Assembly: GCF_003633775.1 (NCBI RefSeq)
Contig: NZ_RBIN01000003.1
Span: forward strand, 248,001 to 312,000
Length of the DNA stretch: 64,000 bases
Source of the DNA: Kushneria sinocarnis
GTDB taxonomy: Bacteria > Pseudomonadota > Gammaproteobacteria > Pseudomonadales > Halomonadaceae
Direction: 5' to 3'
The translations under genes were made by a program, and so were the position numbers. The notes under the pieces are model-generated. The model had not been told where the DNA came from. It saw only the letters and a program-made list of their open reading frames with translations, and made no database searches. Each line of letters opens with the position of its first letter. The first letter of the stretch is position 1. Below are positions 48,686-58,526 of this stretch, in pieces.

Positions 48686-49981
48686 ATGTATCAAAGGATC
48701 GGACGACACACCTTGATTTCAGCACGCTCATTGAAAGCCGTCGTAATCCGGCATGGTATCACGTTCATGATGGGACTGGCCTCCGGCCTCCCGCTGCTGC
48801 TGACAGGCAGCGTCATGCAGGCCTGGATGACCGATGCCGGGGTCTCGCTGGATGCCGTGGGCGTGCTGGCACTGGTCGGGATTCCCTATACCCTGAAATT
48901 TCTCTGGGCGCCGCTGCTCGATCGACTGCCACCGCCACTCATGGGCCGCCGGCGCGGCTGGCTGAGCCTGATTCAGTTCGTACTGGCCCTGTTGATCATG
49001 CTGCTGAGCATGTTTGACCCCGGTCATCTGCCGCTGGCGGTAGGCGTGATGGCGCTGCTGGTCAGCTTCTTCAGTGCCAGTCAGGATATCGTCATCGACG
49101 CCTATCGACGGGAACATCTGCCGGAGCGCGAGCTGGGTCTGGGGTCAAGCTTTTATGTCTACGGCTACCGTATCGGCACCCTGATTGCTTCCGGCGCCGG
49201 TCTGATGCTGGCCGATCAGGTCGGTTTTCAGACGACCTATCTGATCATGGGCCTGCTGCTGGGGGGCTGCATCCTGATCACCCTGCTGGCTCCCGAACCG
49301 ACAGCCGCACAGCCCGACACGTCACTGGACTGGCGCAATACCTTCCTGGAGCCGATTCGCAACTTTCTTGATCGATCGGGGGCCTGGTGGCTGCTGCTGT
49401 TCATCCTGCTTTACAAGCTGGGCGACTCCGTGGCCACCAATCTCACCATCCCCTTCTACAAGGAAATCGGTTTTTCCAATACCGAGATCGGCACCACCGT
49501 CAAGCTGTTCGGCGTCTGGATGATCATGGCGGGCACCATGCTGGGCGGGGCGCTGATCGTCCGGCTGGGCATCTACCGCTCACTATGGTGGTTCGGGCTG
49601 CTGCAGATGGTCTCCACTGCAGGGTTCATCTGGCTCAATCATGTCGGACACTCGCTGACCGCCCTGGCTGCAGTCGTCAGCTTCGAAAACCTCGCCGCGG
49701 GCATGGGCACGGCCGCCTTCGTCGCCTTCATGGCAGCGCTGACCGACAAGCGCTTCACGGCCGGCCAGTATGCGCTGCTCTCCTCGATCATGGGGCTGCC
49801 GCGGGTCATCATTGCCTCGCCCAGCGGTGTACTGGCAGACGCCGTGGGCTGGGACCTGTTTTTCCTGATCTGCACCCTGGCGGCCCTGCCGGGCCTGGCC
49901 ATGCTGTGGCGCTTCCGCGAATGGCGTGACCAGCTTGAAGCCGGTCGCCAGCATGACCAACCGGCAGAAGCAATTGAGTGA
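48686..49981 (+). CDS. ampG: MFS muropeptide permease AmpG-like
   Basis: A 431-residue major-facilitator inner-membrane protein with about 12 helices. It matches the AmpG family: GLASGLPLLLTGSVMQAWM at the first helix, LDRLPPPLMGRRRGW in the signature loop, and SQDIVIDAYRRE. AmpG imports GlcNAc-1,6-anhydro-muropeptides for recycling and links to beta-lactamase control. The lytic transglycosylase 600 bases upstream makes its substrate class. The ATG at 48686 has no clear ribosome-binding site; TTG at 48714 is an alternative start. Confidence 0.87.
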   Translation: MYQRIGRHTLISARSLKAVVIRHGITFMMGLASGLPLLLTGSVMQAWMTDAGVSLDAVGVLALVGIPYTLKFLWAPLLDRLPPPLMGRRRGWLSLIQFVLALLIMLLSMFDPGHLPLAVGVMALLVSFFSASQDIVIDAYRREHLPERELGLGSSFYVYGYRIGTLIASGAGLMLADQVGFQTTYLIMGLLLGGCILITLLAPEPTAAQPDTSLDWRNTFLEPIRNFLDRSGAWWLLLFILLYKLGDSVATNLTIPFYKEIGFSNTEIGTTVKLFGVWMIMAGTMLGGALIVRLGIYRSLWWFGLLQMVSTAGFIWLNHVGHSLTALAAVVSFENLAAGMGTAAFVAFMAALTDKRFTAGQYALLSSIMGLPRVIIASPSGVLADAVGWDLFFLICTLAALPGLAMLWRFREWRDQLEAGRQHDQPAEAIE

Positions 49982-49989
49982 ACGCCCCG

Positions 49990-51819
49990 CTAGCCGGTTC
50001 GCAGGGCCCGGGTCAGCCATGCCAGCGCACCGGGAGTGGAAATCCACTGCTCGCGCATCAGCACCCGATACTGCCAGGCCTCGGCGCGTGAACCGGGAAG
50101 CGGCGTATCCTCGCTTGCCGGTTCACGTCGCGGATTATCCCGGGTCAGTAGCGAAAGAATATACGGGTTCACCTCGTTGACCCGCTCGAGTATTTCGAGC
50201 GCCTCCTCTTCTCGCGCCAGACGGTAAAGCGCCAGTGCCTGACCGATCAGCAGTCCCAGCCACTGCTGTTCTTCCCCGGCCTGCCGGGCCGCCATGGCTT
50301 CACTCATGCGTACCGCTTCCTGATTGTGTCCCGCCCGCAACAGCTGCTCGAGCAGTACTTCCCGCAGGCCAAGCGGATCACTCCCATCAAGCGCCAGCAA
50401 CCTTTCCGCCAGCGTTCGGGCACGCTCCCCACTGCCACGTTCAAGCCCGAGAATCAGTGCCAGACCAAGGCGGAACAGCGTGGCGTTATTGCCCTCGGCA
50501 AACAGGAACCGGCGGCCGCTGCGCTCGATCACGGTCAGCCATTGTGACAACCGCTCATGCAGCGGTGTAAAAAAGGGGGCAGCCATCCAGGGCAGATTGC
50601 CCATGCGGCTGGTCAGTGCCATGGCCAGCTCTTCCAGAATCGGCGGAGACGCCAGCCAGCCGGGATGACGCAAGAGTGCGTCCAGCCAGTCACCGGCATG
50701 GCCCCAGACATCCTGTCCGGGCTCCAGCTCGTACTCATCACCCGACATGGCACGAAAGACCCCCTGCCAGGCCTCGTAATGAGCGATATCGATATCATCG
50801 AAATGATACTCCAGCCGCTCTTCGGCATTGACCGCAAGCGATAATGGCGGCGCCGGCCCAAGCTGCCCCAGCATCTCCTGCAGATCACTCAGCGGCAGTG
50901 CCAGCTCCTCTTCGGAGTGGATCATCTGCTCAGCCAGGGCAGCAGCAGGATTGGCCGCCAGTTCTTCCAGAAAGGCCAGCTGCTCGCCCTCGATATCGTC
51001 ACGTCGTGACAGGCGACGGTACCAGAAACCGGCTCGCTCCTTTGCCTCGCCCTCATGGCCCTCGTGCAGCAACAGCATGATTTCCAGCCATGCCAGGGCA
51101 GGCGCGTTGGGCAGGGTCTGCAGGGCCCGCAGAAAGGTCTGTCGGGCATTGCCGAGATCGTCACTGTCCAGATACATCAGACACTGACGCTCAAGCGCCG
51201 CACCGCGCAGGAAGGGCGGCCCGTGATCAACGGCGCTGTCCAGCAGGGCCGTCTTCTTGCGATTGAAGCCGCGTTCCTGGTAAAGGTCGGTCAGCAGTTC
51301 CAGTGCAGGTTCCGACTGCTCCGGCATGCCGCACCAGTCAGGACACTTGAAAAACACTTCAAGAATCAGCTGGGCACGTCCCGGCTGGCCGTTCTCAGCG
51401 GTAATGATACCGGCCTCGAGCAGTGCCTGGGCCGGCACCTCCGGAAACTGCAGCGCCCGACGCAGGGTATTGCCCCGCCAGCGGCGCAGCGACAGCATCC
51501 ACATCAGATGCGCTGGCAGCGGACCGGGCAGCGTTACCTGCTGGCAGCAGTCGCGATGGCGCCGCCCCGAATCGCACCAGCAGGGTTCCTCGGGCCCGGG
51601 CCGCGCCAGCGGCTCGCTGGCGAAATCTTCACGTAACAGGGGTGTCTGGTTCCACAACTCAGGCGCCAGCGCCTGGGCCAGCGCCAGATCGCCGCCTACC
51701 AGCGCACTCCCCTCATGGCGGGCCCAGTGCATCAGCGATGGATAGCTTTCATCCTCGCGGATGCTATCCAGTGCCCCGCTGGCATATCCCAGTAACAGAT
51801 CCACCCACTCTGCAAGCAT
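49990..51819 (-). CDS. SEC-C motif protein with TPR-like repeats
   Basis: A 609-residue soluble protein. The metal-binding SEC-C-like motif PCWCDSGRRHRDCC holds Cys80, Cys82, Cys91 and Cys92, the SecA C-terminal-type zinc pattern. The rest is helical and TPR-like with repeated helical pairs (GNARQTFLRALQTLPNAPALAWLEIMLL, ARLLAL-type segments), ending in a predicted helical tail. No enzyme domain is seen. Zinc-dependent protein binding is a fair guess. It is divergent from the 666-residue membrane protein, whose start is only 46 bases away. Confidence 0.82.
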   Translation of the reverse strand: MLAEWVDLLLGYASGALDSIREDESYPSLMHWARHEGSALVGGDLALAQALAPELWNQTPLLREDFASEPLARPGPEEPCWCDSGRRHRDCCQQVTLPGPLPAHLMWMLSLRRWRGNTLRRALQFPEVPAQALLEAGIITAENGQPGRAQLILEVFFKCPDWCGMPEQSEPALELLTDLYQERGFNRKKTALLDSAVDHGPPFLRGAALERQCLMYLDSDDLGNARQTFLRALQTLPNAPALAWLEIMLLLHEGHEGEAKERAGFWYRRLSRRDDIEGEQLAFLEELAANPAAALAEQMIHSEEELALPLSDLQEMLGQLGPAPPLSLAVNAEERLEYHFDDIDIAHYEAWQGVFRAMSGDEYELEPGQDVWGHAGDWLDALLRHPGWLASPPILEELAMALTSRMGNLPWMAAPFFTPLHERLSQWLTVIERSGRRFLFAEGNNATLFRLGLALILGLERGSGERARTLAERLLALDGSDPLGLREVLLEQLLRAGHNQEAVRMSEAMAARQAGEEQQWLGLLIGQALALYRLAREEEALEILERVNEVNPYILSLLTRDNPRREPASEDTPLPGSRAEAWQYRVLMREQWISTPGALAWLTRALRTG

Positions 51820-51865
51820 TCAGGCACTCCCCGCCAGCCACTCAAGCCTTTCCCCGCATCGTAAC

Positions 51866-53866
51866 ATGCCGGTCGAACAGCGCTATGACTGGTTCACTGC
51901 GCAGGCCAGTGATACCTTGTGCCCGCCCGTCGACAGCGCATCAGGTAATGCCGTGCAGTCTCCGTTTGTTCTATTCCGACGCCCCCGTCGCAACCGTAAC
52001 AGTGACAGCGAGGATATCGCCCAGATCCGGCTGGAACGCGAGGGTCGCAACGAGATCCGACGCATCACGGCAGCCGTTGAAAAGGTGCCCTGGTCGGTCA
52101 GCACCCTGCAGATCCTCTGGACAGCCGGTCCGGTTACCCTGATCGGTGCCTGGGGCGGCTATCTGCTGGGATACGGCAAGGCGCCATCGATGGAGAACTA
52201 CATCTTCTTCATCTCGTATACGGTGATCACCGGTGTCGCCGGCATCATTGCCAACCTTGTCTATCATCTCACCCGCGGCCGTCAGTATGAACGTACTGCC
52301 GACAAGATCTCGCATGTCATCGACGAACTGCCCGAGCTGATTCTCACCACCCGCAATCTGATTGTCGAAAGCCTCGAAGGCGAAGCGCGACGGCGGGAGT
52401 CCGCGGCGATGCTGTTGCGCAAGCAGGATCTCTCCCCGGAAGGCGTCGAACTGGCCGCACTGGAACTGCTCGATGATCGCGACAGCGCTCGCATCATCGC
52501 CCAGATTGACATCTATCGGCGCGTTGGCCTGCAGGCCCGCATCCAGGACATGATCGAGCTGTACCGGGATACCATCGACCCCCAGCTCAGCGAGCTGACC
52601 GAGGTTGCTCCGGAAGCGATCGCCCTGCTGCGCGACCGCTTCGCCGGGCATGCGCCCAACCTGCACCACGGGGTGCCACGCGATGACAACTTCATCGAAC
52701 GCATCATGGCGGCCATCGAGGAAGATAACGAGCTGCTGATGACCCTGCAGGACGTTGAAGAGGTGCTCCTGCTGGCCTTCGAGCTGATCAGCGGCCGCGA
52801 AATTCCCATGCTGACGTTCGAATACCGCGGACGCTGGCAGCTGGCACGCACTCTTGATGCGCTTGAAGAGTCCCGCTCACGCTATCGCATCAGCCAGGCC
52901 ACCGGCCTGTCGCGTCTGAAGGCACTGACGGTCTATCTTGCCGAACAGTCCGGTACCCTGGTCGAAGATGCCGCTCAGGGACTGCGTGCCGAAGCACTGG
53001 CCCAGCGTTCCCGGGAAGCGATGGATGCCCTGGCCGAGCAGATTCACCAGCTGGCAGCACGGGTACGTCAGGGAGAGACAGGGCTGCGCGGTGAACTGCG
53101 CAATCGAGCCAATATCCTGACCAACGCACTGAAACTGTTTCGCAGCGTTCATGAAGCCTACGAACAGGTGGGCCGCAACCATGCCAGCCTGCTGCGCATG
53201 TCGGAACGCTGGGACCGCATGACCAACACCGAATCGGATGACGCCACCCGGCTGCAGGTGGGCCCGGGCAGTCGCGGTCTGCGCATCCGGGAAAAACGCA
53301 TCGAACTCGATGATGCCGCCAAGGCACAGGTCTGCAAGCACCTCTTCCGTCATCTGCGTGACACCCGATTGCCGCATCGGCGCTTCGAGCATCAGACCAC
53401 CCTGCCACAGGATCATGCCGGTGACGTCGAGGCCGCCAAGCGACTGGCGATCGAAATCGCCCTTGCCCTTGAACCCCACATCCAGCTCTCTCGCCCCGAG
53501 GTACAGCGCGCCATCTATGCCAGCAATGCTGCCTACTTCGGTCAGCTCGAGCCCAACCTCTCCGCCTCTGCCAAGGCGGCGCTGGGCAGTGCCATGGTCA
53601 AGGAAGTCAACGAGGATCTCTCACGCAGTGCCGAATCACTGGCCGTTGCGCTGGTACGACACTACCGGGTCGCCCTGCCACCCGAGGCCATCGAGTTTCT
53701 CAAGAATACCTATGGCGCCCGGGAGAATACGCTCAACATGGTGTCCAATTACGACACCCGCATGCATCGCAATATCAGTCTGCTGACCCACCGGCCGCCA
53801 CTGATCGGCACACCAGCCCGTCACTGGTATCGGGCACTGGTACGCGCCCGCCGCGCGCTGGGCTGA
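51866..53866 (+). CDS. Unrecognised two-TM coiled-coil protein
   Basis: A 666-residue protein with two adjacent hydrophobic segments near residues 83-103 (LQILWTAGPVTLIGAWGGYLL) and 112-135, separated by a short loop, so both long termini face the same side. The region after residue 135 is about 530 residues of charged helix, probably coiled-coil, with no enzyme motif visible. I do not recognise a family. I chose the ATG at 51866 because the longer frame would overlap the divergent SEC-C gene; no ribosome-binding site precedes it, so the start may lie a little downstream. Shares its tiny promoter region with the SEC-C gene. Confidence 0.8.
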   Translation: MPVEQRYDWFTAQASDTLCPPVDSASGNAVQSPFVLFRRPRRNRNSDSEDIAQIRLEREGRNEIRRITAAVEKVPWSVSTLQILWTAGPVTLIGAWGGYLLGYGKAPSMENYIFFISYTVITGVAGIIANLVYHLTRGRQYERTADKISHVIDELPELILTTRNLIVESLEGEARRRESAAMLLRKQDLSPEGVELAALELLDDRDSARIIAQIDIYRRVGLQARIQDMIELYRDTIDPQLSELTEVAPEAIALLRDRFAGHAPNLHHGVPRDDNFIERIMAAIEEDNELLMTLQDVEEVLLLAFELISGREIPMLTFEYRGRWQLARTLDALEESRSRYRISQATGLSRLKALTVYLAEQSGTLVEDAAQGLRAEALAQRSREAMDALAEQIHQLAARVRQGETGLRGELRNRANILTNALKLFRSVHEAYEQVGRNHASLLRMSERWDRMTNTESDDATRLQVGPGSRGLRIREKRIELDDAAKAQVCKHLFRHLRDTRLPHRRFEHQTTLPQDHAGDVEAAKRLAIEIALALEPHIQLSRPEVQRAIYASNAAYFGQLEPNLSASAKAALGSAMVKEVNEDLSRSAESLAVALVRHYRVALPPEAIEFLKNTYGARENTLNMVSNYDTRMHRNISLLTHRPPLIGTPARHWYRALVRARRALG

Positions 53867-53876
53867 GTACTGCCAT

Positions 53877-53914
53877 GAAAAGAAAACGGCGTGCCGGAAA
53901 TTCCGGCACGCCGT
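53877..53914 (-). terminator. Intrinsic terminator after sodA
   Basis: Minus strand: ACGGCGTGCCGG pairs with CCGGCACGCCGT over 12 bases (five-base loop), followed by TTTTCTTTTC. Confidence 0.9.
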
Positions 53915-53922
53915 CATCATGC

Positions 53923-53947
53923 TGCCGAGCTCACCGGGAGCTCGGCA
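53923..53947 (-). terminator. Second hairpin after sodA
   Basis: TGCCGAGCTC pairs with GAGCTCGGCA around a five-base loop, between the sodA stop and its terminator. Ten perfect pairs, no T-run. Confidence 0.6.
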
Positions 53948-53965
53948 CTATTCGTCGATCAGCGA

Positions 53966-54601
53966 TCAGCTCGTGGCTGCGTTGTAACGCTTCTCGACTT
54001 CGGCCCAGTTGACCACGTTCCAGAACGCCTTGAGGTAGTCAGGACGACGGTTCTGGTAGTTGAGGTAGTAGGCATGCTCCCAGACGTCGACACCGAAGAT
54101 CGGCTGGGCATCCGCACCACCGTAGGCCTGTGCCATCAGCGGGCTGTCCTGATTGGCCGTCGAGGTGATCATCAGCTCGCCGTTCTTGACGCAAAGCCAA
54201 GCCCAGCCGGAGCCGAAACGACCCTTGGCAGCAGCTTCGAACTTCTCGGCGAAGGCATCAACGCTGCCGAAGGCCTTTTCGATGGCGCCCATCAGGGTCG
54301 GGAATTCCTTCAGCCCCTTGGCATTGGGCGTCATGATTTCCCAGAACAGGCTGTGGTTGGCATGGCCACCGGCATTGTTGCGCACTGCAGTACGCTGTGC
54401 TTCCGGTACCCGATCAAGCTGCTGCACCAGCTCTTCGGCCGACAGACCGGCCAGGTCATCGGGCAGCTTCTCCAGCGCCGCATTGGCGTTGGTGACGTAG
54501 GTGTTGTGGTGCTTGTCGTGGTGGATCTGCATGGTCTGCGCATCGATATGGGGTTCCAGCGCATCAAACGCATAGGGCAGATCGGGAAGCTGATAAGCCA
54601 T
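53966..54601 (-). CDS. sodA: Superoxide dismutase, manganese type
   Basis: A 211-residue Mn/Fe-family dismutase converting superoxide to peroxide and oxygen. Metal ligands are His27, His83 in [10 protein letters not shown], Asp172 and His176 in [10 protein letters not shown]. The [10 protein letters not shown] and STANQDSPL segments are those of MnSOD (E. coli SodA) and not FeSOD, so manganese or cambialistic use is expected. The ATG at 54601 has AAGGAG upstream. Two hairpins and a T-rich terminator follow. It is transcribed alone, on the same strand as ppc but with a gap of about 260 bases. Confidence 0.95.
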   Translation of the reverse strand: MAYQLPDLPYAFDALEPHIDAQTMQIHHDKHHNTYVTNANAALEKLPDDLAGLSAEELVQQLDRVPEAQRTAVRNNAGGHANHSLFWEIMTPNAKGLKEFPTLMGAIEKAFGSVDAFAEKFEAAAKGRFGSGWAWLCVKNGELMITSTANQDSPLMAQAYGGADAQPIFGVDVWEHAYYLNYQNRRPDYLKAFWNVVNWAEVEKRYNAATS

Positions 54602-54777
54602 GGATGAACTCCTTCTTGCTGAACCGCCCGCAGGCGGATGGATAAACGACGCCTCGAACCCTGACGTCCAACGGCTGTAGCAAGGGCTGCGCCGCATACG
54701 CAGCCGAAACTGCCGTAATACTGTCGACCTTCGCCGGGAACCCGCCGGCTGCTCGACAAGCTTCCTGTATGGTCATT

Positions 54778-54805
54778 AAGTTAGGAGGCTTATCGCACTT
54801 TTCAA
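54778..54805 (-). promoter_or_regulatory. Candidate promoter for sodA
   Basis: Minus strand: TTGAAA (54805-54800), 16 bases, TAACTT (54783-54778). The -35 is good and the -10 modest. About 180 bases before the sodA start. No obvious SoxS or Fur site was identified. Confidence 0.35.
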
Positions 54806-54806
54806 G

Positions 54807-54840
54807 GGCGACGGCGATGATTTCATGCATCGCCGTCGCC
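54807..54840 (-). terminator. Hairpin after ppc
   Basis: GGCGACGGCGATG pairs with CATCGCCGTCGCC over 13 bases around an eight-base loop, 20 bases after the ppc stop. No T-run on the minus strand. Confidence 0.6.
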
Positions 54841-54859
54841 ACCGGGCCGGATAACGCCC

Positions 54860-57565
54860 CTAACCGGTATTGCGCAAGCCCGCGGCAATGCCCGCCATGG
54901 TCACCATCAGCGCCCGCGAAAGCTCGTGCGAGATGGCGCCATCGGCATCCCGGTTGCGCTGCAGGAGTTCGGCCTGCAATCCGTGCAGCGGGTCGATATA
55001 GGGATTGCGCACCTCGATCGCCTGACGAATCAGTGGCGTGTTCTCCAGCAAGCGTTCCTGATCGCGAATCTTCAGCAGCACATCGATCAGATTGCGCAGC
55101 CGTTCCCGCAACGACTCGCCAAGGCGCATCAGGGGCGGCTCATCGATCAATCGATGCTCATAATAGGCCGCAATGTCCAGGTCGGACTTGGCCAGCAGCA
55201 TCTCCAGCATATCGAGATAGGTGCCGAAGAAGGGCCACTCGTTCATCATCTCGCGCAGCCGAGCCATGCCCTCTTCACTTTCGATCCGTCGGGCAAAGGC
55301 CTCACCGCTGCCCAGCCATGCCGGCAGCATCAATCGGGTCTGGGTCCAGGCAAAGATCCAGGGGATGGCCCGCAGGGTCTCGACGCCTCCCTCCTGACGG
55401 CGCTTGGCCGGCCGAGAACCCAGCGGCAGGCGAGAGAGTGCGGTTTCCGGCGTGACGGCCCGGAAATAGGGGACAAAATCCGGATCCTCGCGTACCACGC
55501 TGGTATAGACGCCGTGAGCGCGGGAGGCGAGCTGATCCATCTCCTCGCGCCAGTGTGCCTTCGGCTGCGGCGGTGGCAGCAGCGTGGCCTCCAGCACGGC
55601 GCAGGCATAGATCTCCATTGAGCGCACGGCAATACCGGACTGACCGAACTTGAAGCGGATCATTTCGCCCTGCTCGGTTACGCGCAGGCTGTTATCCACC
55701 GAACCCGGTGGCTGCGACAGGATGGCGGCATGAGCCGGACCGCCCCCGCGGCCCACGGTACCACCGCGACCGTGAAAGAGCGTCAGCGCCACACCCTGCT
55801 CCCGACAGATCTCCACCAGTTGCTCCTGGGCACGATACTGTGCCCAGGCCGCCGCCAGCTGGCCGGCATCCTTGGCGGAATCCGAATAACCGATCATGAC
55901 TTCCTGACGGTCCTGGATCCAGCGCCTGTACTCGGGCAGTGACAGCAGTCGATCGACCACATCGCCGGCGCGATCGAGATCATCCAGTGTTTCGAACAGC
56001 GGCGAGATGGGCAGACGCACATCGCCTCCCATCTCCTTCATCAAAAGAGCCACGGCCAGCACATCGGAGGGCTGACCGGCCATCGAGATCACATAGCTGC
56101 CCAGGGATTCGGCGTGCTCGTTACCGATCACCCGGAAGGTTTCCAGGGTCTCCCGGGTTTCCTCCGAACACTCCCAGTGAGCCGGGACCAGTGGCCGGCG
56201 GGAGCCGAGCTCTTCGAGCAGGAAACGCTGGCGCTGCTGCTCGTCCCATTCGCCATAACTGCCAAGATTCAGGTAATCGAGCAGCTCTTCGAAAACGGCG
56301 GTATGCCGGGAGGATTCCTGCCGCAGATCGAGCCGGGTCAGGGTGACGCCGAAACATGCCACCCGCCGCAGGGTATCCAGCAGCGCCCCGTTGGCGATGG
56401 CATCCAGACCACAGTCGCACAGCGAGCGATAGCAGGAGAGCAGCGGGGCGTAGAGCTGTTCGCGGGTTTCGATCACCTCATCGTGATGGGAGAAGGGTTC
56501 ACCATCGAGACGCGCCTGGGCCCAGTCACGGGTCAGTTCGACGCGCCTGATCAACCGCTTGATGATCTCGCGGTAGGGTTCGGCCGCCTCGCCGGCCTCG
56601 GCACGCAATACCGAGGTGGCACGCCACATCGACAGTTCATGGCGCAGCTGTTCGAGATCACGCAGATAGAGATCCGCTGCCATCCAGCGACCCAGCAGCA
56701 GCACTTCGCGGGTCACTTCGGCAGTGACATTGGGATTGCCGTCACGGTCTCCGCCCATCCAGGAGGCAAACCGGATCGGCGATGCATCCAGTGGCAGTCG
56801 TTCACCGGCGTTGCCAAGCAGCAGGTTGTCGAGATCGCGATAGAACTGGGGAACAGCATCCCAGAGCGAATTCTCGATGACCGCAAAGCCCCAGCGCGCT
56901 TCATCCACCGGCGTCGGCCGCTCACGCCGGATTTCATCGGTGTGCCAGGCCTGACTGACCAGCTCGGCCAGTCGACCGCGAACGCGCTCGGCCCGCTCCT
57001 GCTGATCGCCGGCTGCTTCAAGCTCGCCCAGGCAGTGATCAATGGCATCGTATTTCTGAATCAGGGTACGTCTGACCACCTCGGTAGGATGCGCAGTCAG
57101 TACCAGATCGATACGCATGTCGGCAAACCGCTCGACCAGTGACCGCGCATCATGGCCGGCTTCCTGGACCCGACGGAAGAGATCATCCAGCCGGGGCTGA
57201 CTGCCGGGGCGATAATCCTCGACGCGCCGGAACCGCGAGCGATAGTGCTGTTCGGCAATATTGGCGAGGTTGAGAAACTGGTTGAAGGCACGAGTCACCG
57301 GCAGCAGCTCGCCCTCCGGCAGCCGACGCAGATAGTCGATCAGGGCGGCACGCCCTTCGTGACCTTCCTGGCGCCCGCGCTTGGCGAGTGCCCGGATGGT
57401 CTCGATCCGGTCAACGAAATCTTCCCCCAGGTCACTGGCGATGGTGCGTCCCAGATTGTCACCAAGGATGCGAACATTATCGCGCAGCGATTCGTGCAGA
57501 ACGTTATCGGAACCGGCCTCGAGGGGCGGGACATCCGATACGGACGTATTCGATGCCTGACTCAT
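54860..57565 (-). CDS. ppc: Phosphoenolpyruvate carboxylase
   Basis: A 901-residue enzyme that carboxylates phosphoenolpyruvate to oxaloacetate to refill the citric acid cycle. The catalytic His segment VLTAHPTEVVRRT, the GYSDSAKDAG motif and the glycine-rich FHGRGGTVGRGGG loop are intact, and the C-terminal segment ends with the typical NTG. Length is that of the bacterial enzyme. The ATG at 57565 lies 64 bases from the end of mazG; it may be read with the upstream relA-mazG transcript, and a hairpin follows it. Confidence 0.97.
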   Translation of the reverse strand: MSQASNTSVSDVPPLEAGSDNVLHESLRDNVRILGDNLGRTIASDLGEDFVDRIETIRALAKRGRQEGHEGRAALIDYLRRLPEGELLPVTRAFNQFLNLANIAEQHYRSRFRRVEDYRPGSQPRLDDLFRRVQEAGHDARSLVERFADMRIDLVLTAHPTEVVRRTLIQKYDAIDHCLGELEAAGDQQERAERVRGRLAELVSQAWHTDEIRRERPTPVDEARWGFAVIENSLWDAVPQFYRDLDNLLLGNAGERLPLDASPIRFASWMGGDRDGNPNVTAEVTREVLLLGRWMAADLYLRDLEQLRHELSMWRATSVLRAEAGEAAEPYREIIKRLIRRVELTRDWAQARLDGEPFSHHDEVIETREQLYAPLLSCYRSLCDCGLDAIANGALLDTLRRVACFGVTLTRLDLRQESSRHTAVFEELLDYLNLGSYGEWDEQQRQRFLLEELGSRRPLVPAHWECSEETRETLETFRVIGNEHAESLGSYVISMAGQPSDVLAVALLMKEMGGDVRLPISPLFETLDDLDRAGDVVDRLLSLPEYRRWIQDRQEVMIGYSDSAKDAGQLAAAWAQYRAQEQLVEICREQGVALTLFHGRGGTVGRGGGPAHAAILSQPPGSVDNSLRVTEQGEMIRFKFGQSGIAVRSMEIYACAVLEATLLPPPQPKAHWREEMDQLASRAHGVYTSVVREDPDFVPYFRAVTPETALSRLPLGSRPAKRRQEGGVETLRAIPWIFAWTQTRLMLPAWLGSGEAFARRIESEEGMARLREMMNEWPFFGTYLDMLEMLLAKSDLDIAAYYEHRLIDEPPLMRLGESLRERLRNLIDVLLKIRDQERLLENTPLIRQAIEVRNPYIDPLHGLQAELLQRNRDADGAISHELSRALMVTMAGIAAGLRNTG

Positions 57566-57629
57566 GACGCCTCGTCTCTGGTGGTTTGTCTATATCCTGA
57601 ACGGCAGTGGCCGCCAGCACAATGCTGGC

Positions 57630-58526
57630 TTACTCCGCTGGAGAACCTCCGCCGCCACGATCAGCACTGCCGGCTTCATGCCTCTCGCGCTGCTTGACGC
57701 GCTGCCAGCACGCTTCCAGATCGTCAAGCGAGGCCGATGACAGCGCGTTACCGTTCGCCGCAAATGCCTCTTCAACGCCTCGGAAACGCCGCTCGAAACG
57801 GCTGTTGGTGCCACGCAGGGCCTGCTCGGGATCAATATCAAGATGACGTGCCAGATTGGTCACCGCAAACAGCAGATCACCCAGCTCGTCACGACTGCGC
57901 GAGTGATGGCCCCGGTCGATCTCGACTTCCAGCTCGTCCAGCTCCTCGCGCACCTTGGCCAGCGCTCCGCGGTAGTCCGGCCAGTCGAAACCGACCCGGG
58001 AGGCACGACGGGCCAGCTTGTTGGCGCGCGAAAGGGCCGGCAACGCCAGCGGGACATCGTCCAGGGCCGAGCGGGCCGCACGCTCGACACGCTCCTCGGC
58101 CTTGCGGGTCTCCCAGCGGGCATGCACCCGATCGGTGGCCACATCTTCGGCCGCGACGCCTTCCCGGCGTGATTCGAGCGTACCCTCGGGAAAGACGTGC
58201 GGATGCCGGGCGAGCATCTTGGCAGTCAGCACATGCACGATATCGTGAAAGTCGAAACGCCCTTCCTCCTCGCCGAAGCGGGCGTAATACACGACCTGAA
58301 ACAACAGATCGGCCAGCTCCCCGGGGAGTTCATCGAAGGCTCGCCGCTCGATGGCATCCGCCACTTCGTGTGCCTCCTCGAGCGTATGAGGCACAATCGA
58401 ATCCCAGTGCTGTTGCACATCCCAGGGGCAACCGTACTGCGGGTCGCGCAGCACAGCCATCAGCTTCAGCAGATCCTCCAGCCGATGGCGCTTTATCTCC
58501 CCGTCGTCAGACCGGAGTTCGTTCAT
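57630..58526 (-). CDS. mazG: Nucleoside triphosphate pyrophosphohydrolase MazG
   Basis: A 298-residue two-domain MazG. The first domain has LMAVLRDPQYGCPWDVQQHW and the metal-binding EEAHEVADAIE and ELADLLFQVVYYARF; the second repeats the EELDELEVEI and DELGDLLFAVTNLARHL pattern. It hydrolyses NTPs and dNTPs to monophosphate and pyrophosphate, and in E. coli MazG acts with relA control of (p)ppGpp. Its ATG overlaps the relA stop by four bases, so the relA-mazG coupling is conserved. The C-terminus is a glycine-rich tail. Confidence 0.96.
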   Translation of the reverse strand: MNELRSDDGEIKRHRLEDLLKLMAVLRDPQYGCPWDVQQHWDSIVPHTLEEAHEVADAIERRAFDELPGELADLLFQVVYYARFGEEEGRFDFHDIVHVLTAKMLARHPHVFPEGTLESRREGVAAEDVATDRVHARWETRKAEERVERAARSALDDVPLALPALSRANKLARRASRVGFDWPDYRGALAKVREELDELEVEIDRGHHSRSRDELGDLLFAVTNLARHLDIDPEQALRGTNSRFERRFRGVEEAFAANGNALSSASLDDLEACWQRVKQRERHEAGSADRGGGGSPAE

